In this document: positions 63,478 through 64,000 of the stretch, piece by piece
Layout: each line of letters begins with the position of its first letter
Position numbering within the stretch: position 1 is the first letter of the stretch
Source: Salvelinus alpinus
Taxonomy: Eukaryota; Chordata; Actinopteri; Salmoniformes; Salmonidae
Direction of reading: 5' to 3'
NCBI RefSeq assembly: GCF_045679555.1
Contig: NC_092089.1
Coordinates: forward strand, 7,656,051 to 7,720,050
DNA: 64,000 nucleotides
Notes under the pieces: generated by a model
Told to the model about the DNA's origin: nothing
What the model saw: the letters and a program-made list of their open reading frames with translations, nothing else
The model's database searches: none
Program-made: the position numbers and the translations under genes

Positions 63478-64000
63478 TCGTATCAACACCGTGACGACTG
63501 TAGGTACTACACCCCACCGTGACGACTGTAGGTACTACACAACACCGTGACGACTGTAGGTACTACACCCCACCGTGACGACTGTAGGTACTACACCCCA
63601 CCATATCAACACCGTGACGACTGTAGGGACTACACCCCACCGTGACGACTGAAGGTACTACACCCCACCGTGACGACTGTAGGTACTACACCCCACCGTG
63701 ACGACTGTAGGTATTACACCCTGCCGTGACGACTGTAGGTACTACACCCCGCCGTATCAACACCATGACGACTGTAGGTACTATACAACACCGTGATGAC
63801 TGTAGGTACTACACAACACCGTGACGACTGTAGGGACTACACCCCGCCGTGATGACTGTAGGTACTACACCCCACCGTGACGACTGTAGGGACTACGCAA
63901 CACCGTGACGACTGTAGGGACTACACCCCACCGTGACGACTGTAGGTACTACACCCCACCGTGACGACTGTAGGTACTACACCCCACCGTGACGACTGTA
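63478..64000. repeat. 28-bp minisatellite running off the window edge
   Basis: Units carry CCGTGACGACTGTAGGTACT and ACACCCCA, some extended by TATCAACA. It lies in the ice1 intron upstream of the exon at 63397-63462. Confidence 0.95.

Noticed and set aside
62471-63517. Minus-strand 348-codon frame with [11 protein letters not shown] repeats
   Set aside because: It is out of frame with ICE1 ([10 protein letters not shown] and onward), reads across an intron, and loses to the frame that fits both splice junctions.

Overview
This is vertebrate nuclear DNA, almost certainly from a salmonid fish (salmon, trout, charr or whitefish). The genes are spliced and their proteins match vertebrate families. 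The dispersed repeats are of salmonid type: a HpaI-type tRNA SINE, tRNA-headed SmaI/SlmI-type SINEs, a V-SINE-like element with a TTTGATTTGATTT tail, an L2-type LINE and a decayed Tc1 transposon. The genus cannot be fixed by eye. There are no bacterial features and no CRISPR array.

Four protein genes can be read. (1) ldlrad4 on the + strand (570-6240, upstream exons outside the window): transmembrane inhibitor of TGF-beta/SMAD signalling. (2) fam210a on the - strand (22662-26078, probable promoter near 27.0-27.1 kb): mitochondrial DUF1279 protein with a greatly lengthened C-terminal coiled coil. (3) mc2r on the - strand (35338-36255): the single-exon ACTH receptor. (4) ice1 on the - strand (52298 to beyond 63462): scaffold of the little elongation complex, with the 3' half of the gene present. 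From memory, the first three sit in the same order and orientation on human 18p11.21 (LDLRAD4, FAM210A, RNMT, MC5R, MC2R). RNMT and MC5R were not found here; ice1 is an additional neighbour.

The dominant feature is tandem repetition. About forty arrays, with units of 15-75 bp, fill roughly 60% of the window. The largest are a 7-kb array of 36/51-bp units (40.5-47.5 kb), 3.6 kb of 29-bp units just after the ldlrad4 stop, 2.7 kb of 56-bp units, 2.6 kb of 33-bp units in an ldlrad4 intron, and about 2.1 kb in an ice1 intron. Almost all the very long open frames in the window are products of such arrays and not genes.

Several arrays are built from functional gene sequence. In fam210a and in ice1 the repeated unit spans an exon-intron boundary, so each gene carries dozens of copies of its own exon end plus 5' splice site at the start of the intron. 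Three arrays lie inside coding exons (fam210a 33 bp, ice1 30 bp and 33 bp), and all keep the frame. The ldlrad4 intron array repeats the palindrome GTCTAGAC, the known optimal Smad3/Smad4 site, about 75 times inside a SMAD-pathway inhibitor gene. The array upstream of mc2r grew from the sequence beside its start codon and carries a glucocorticoid-element-like half-site in each unit. These are the observations most worth following up.
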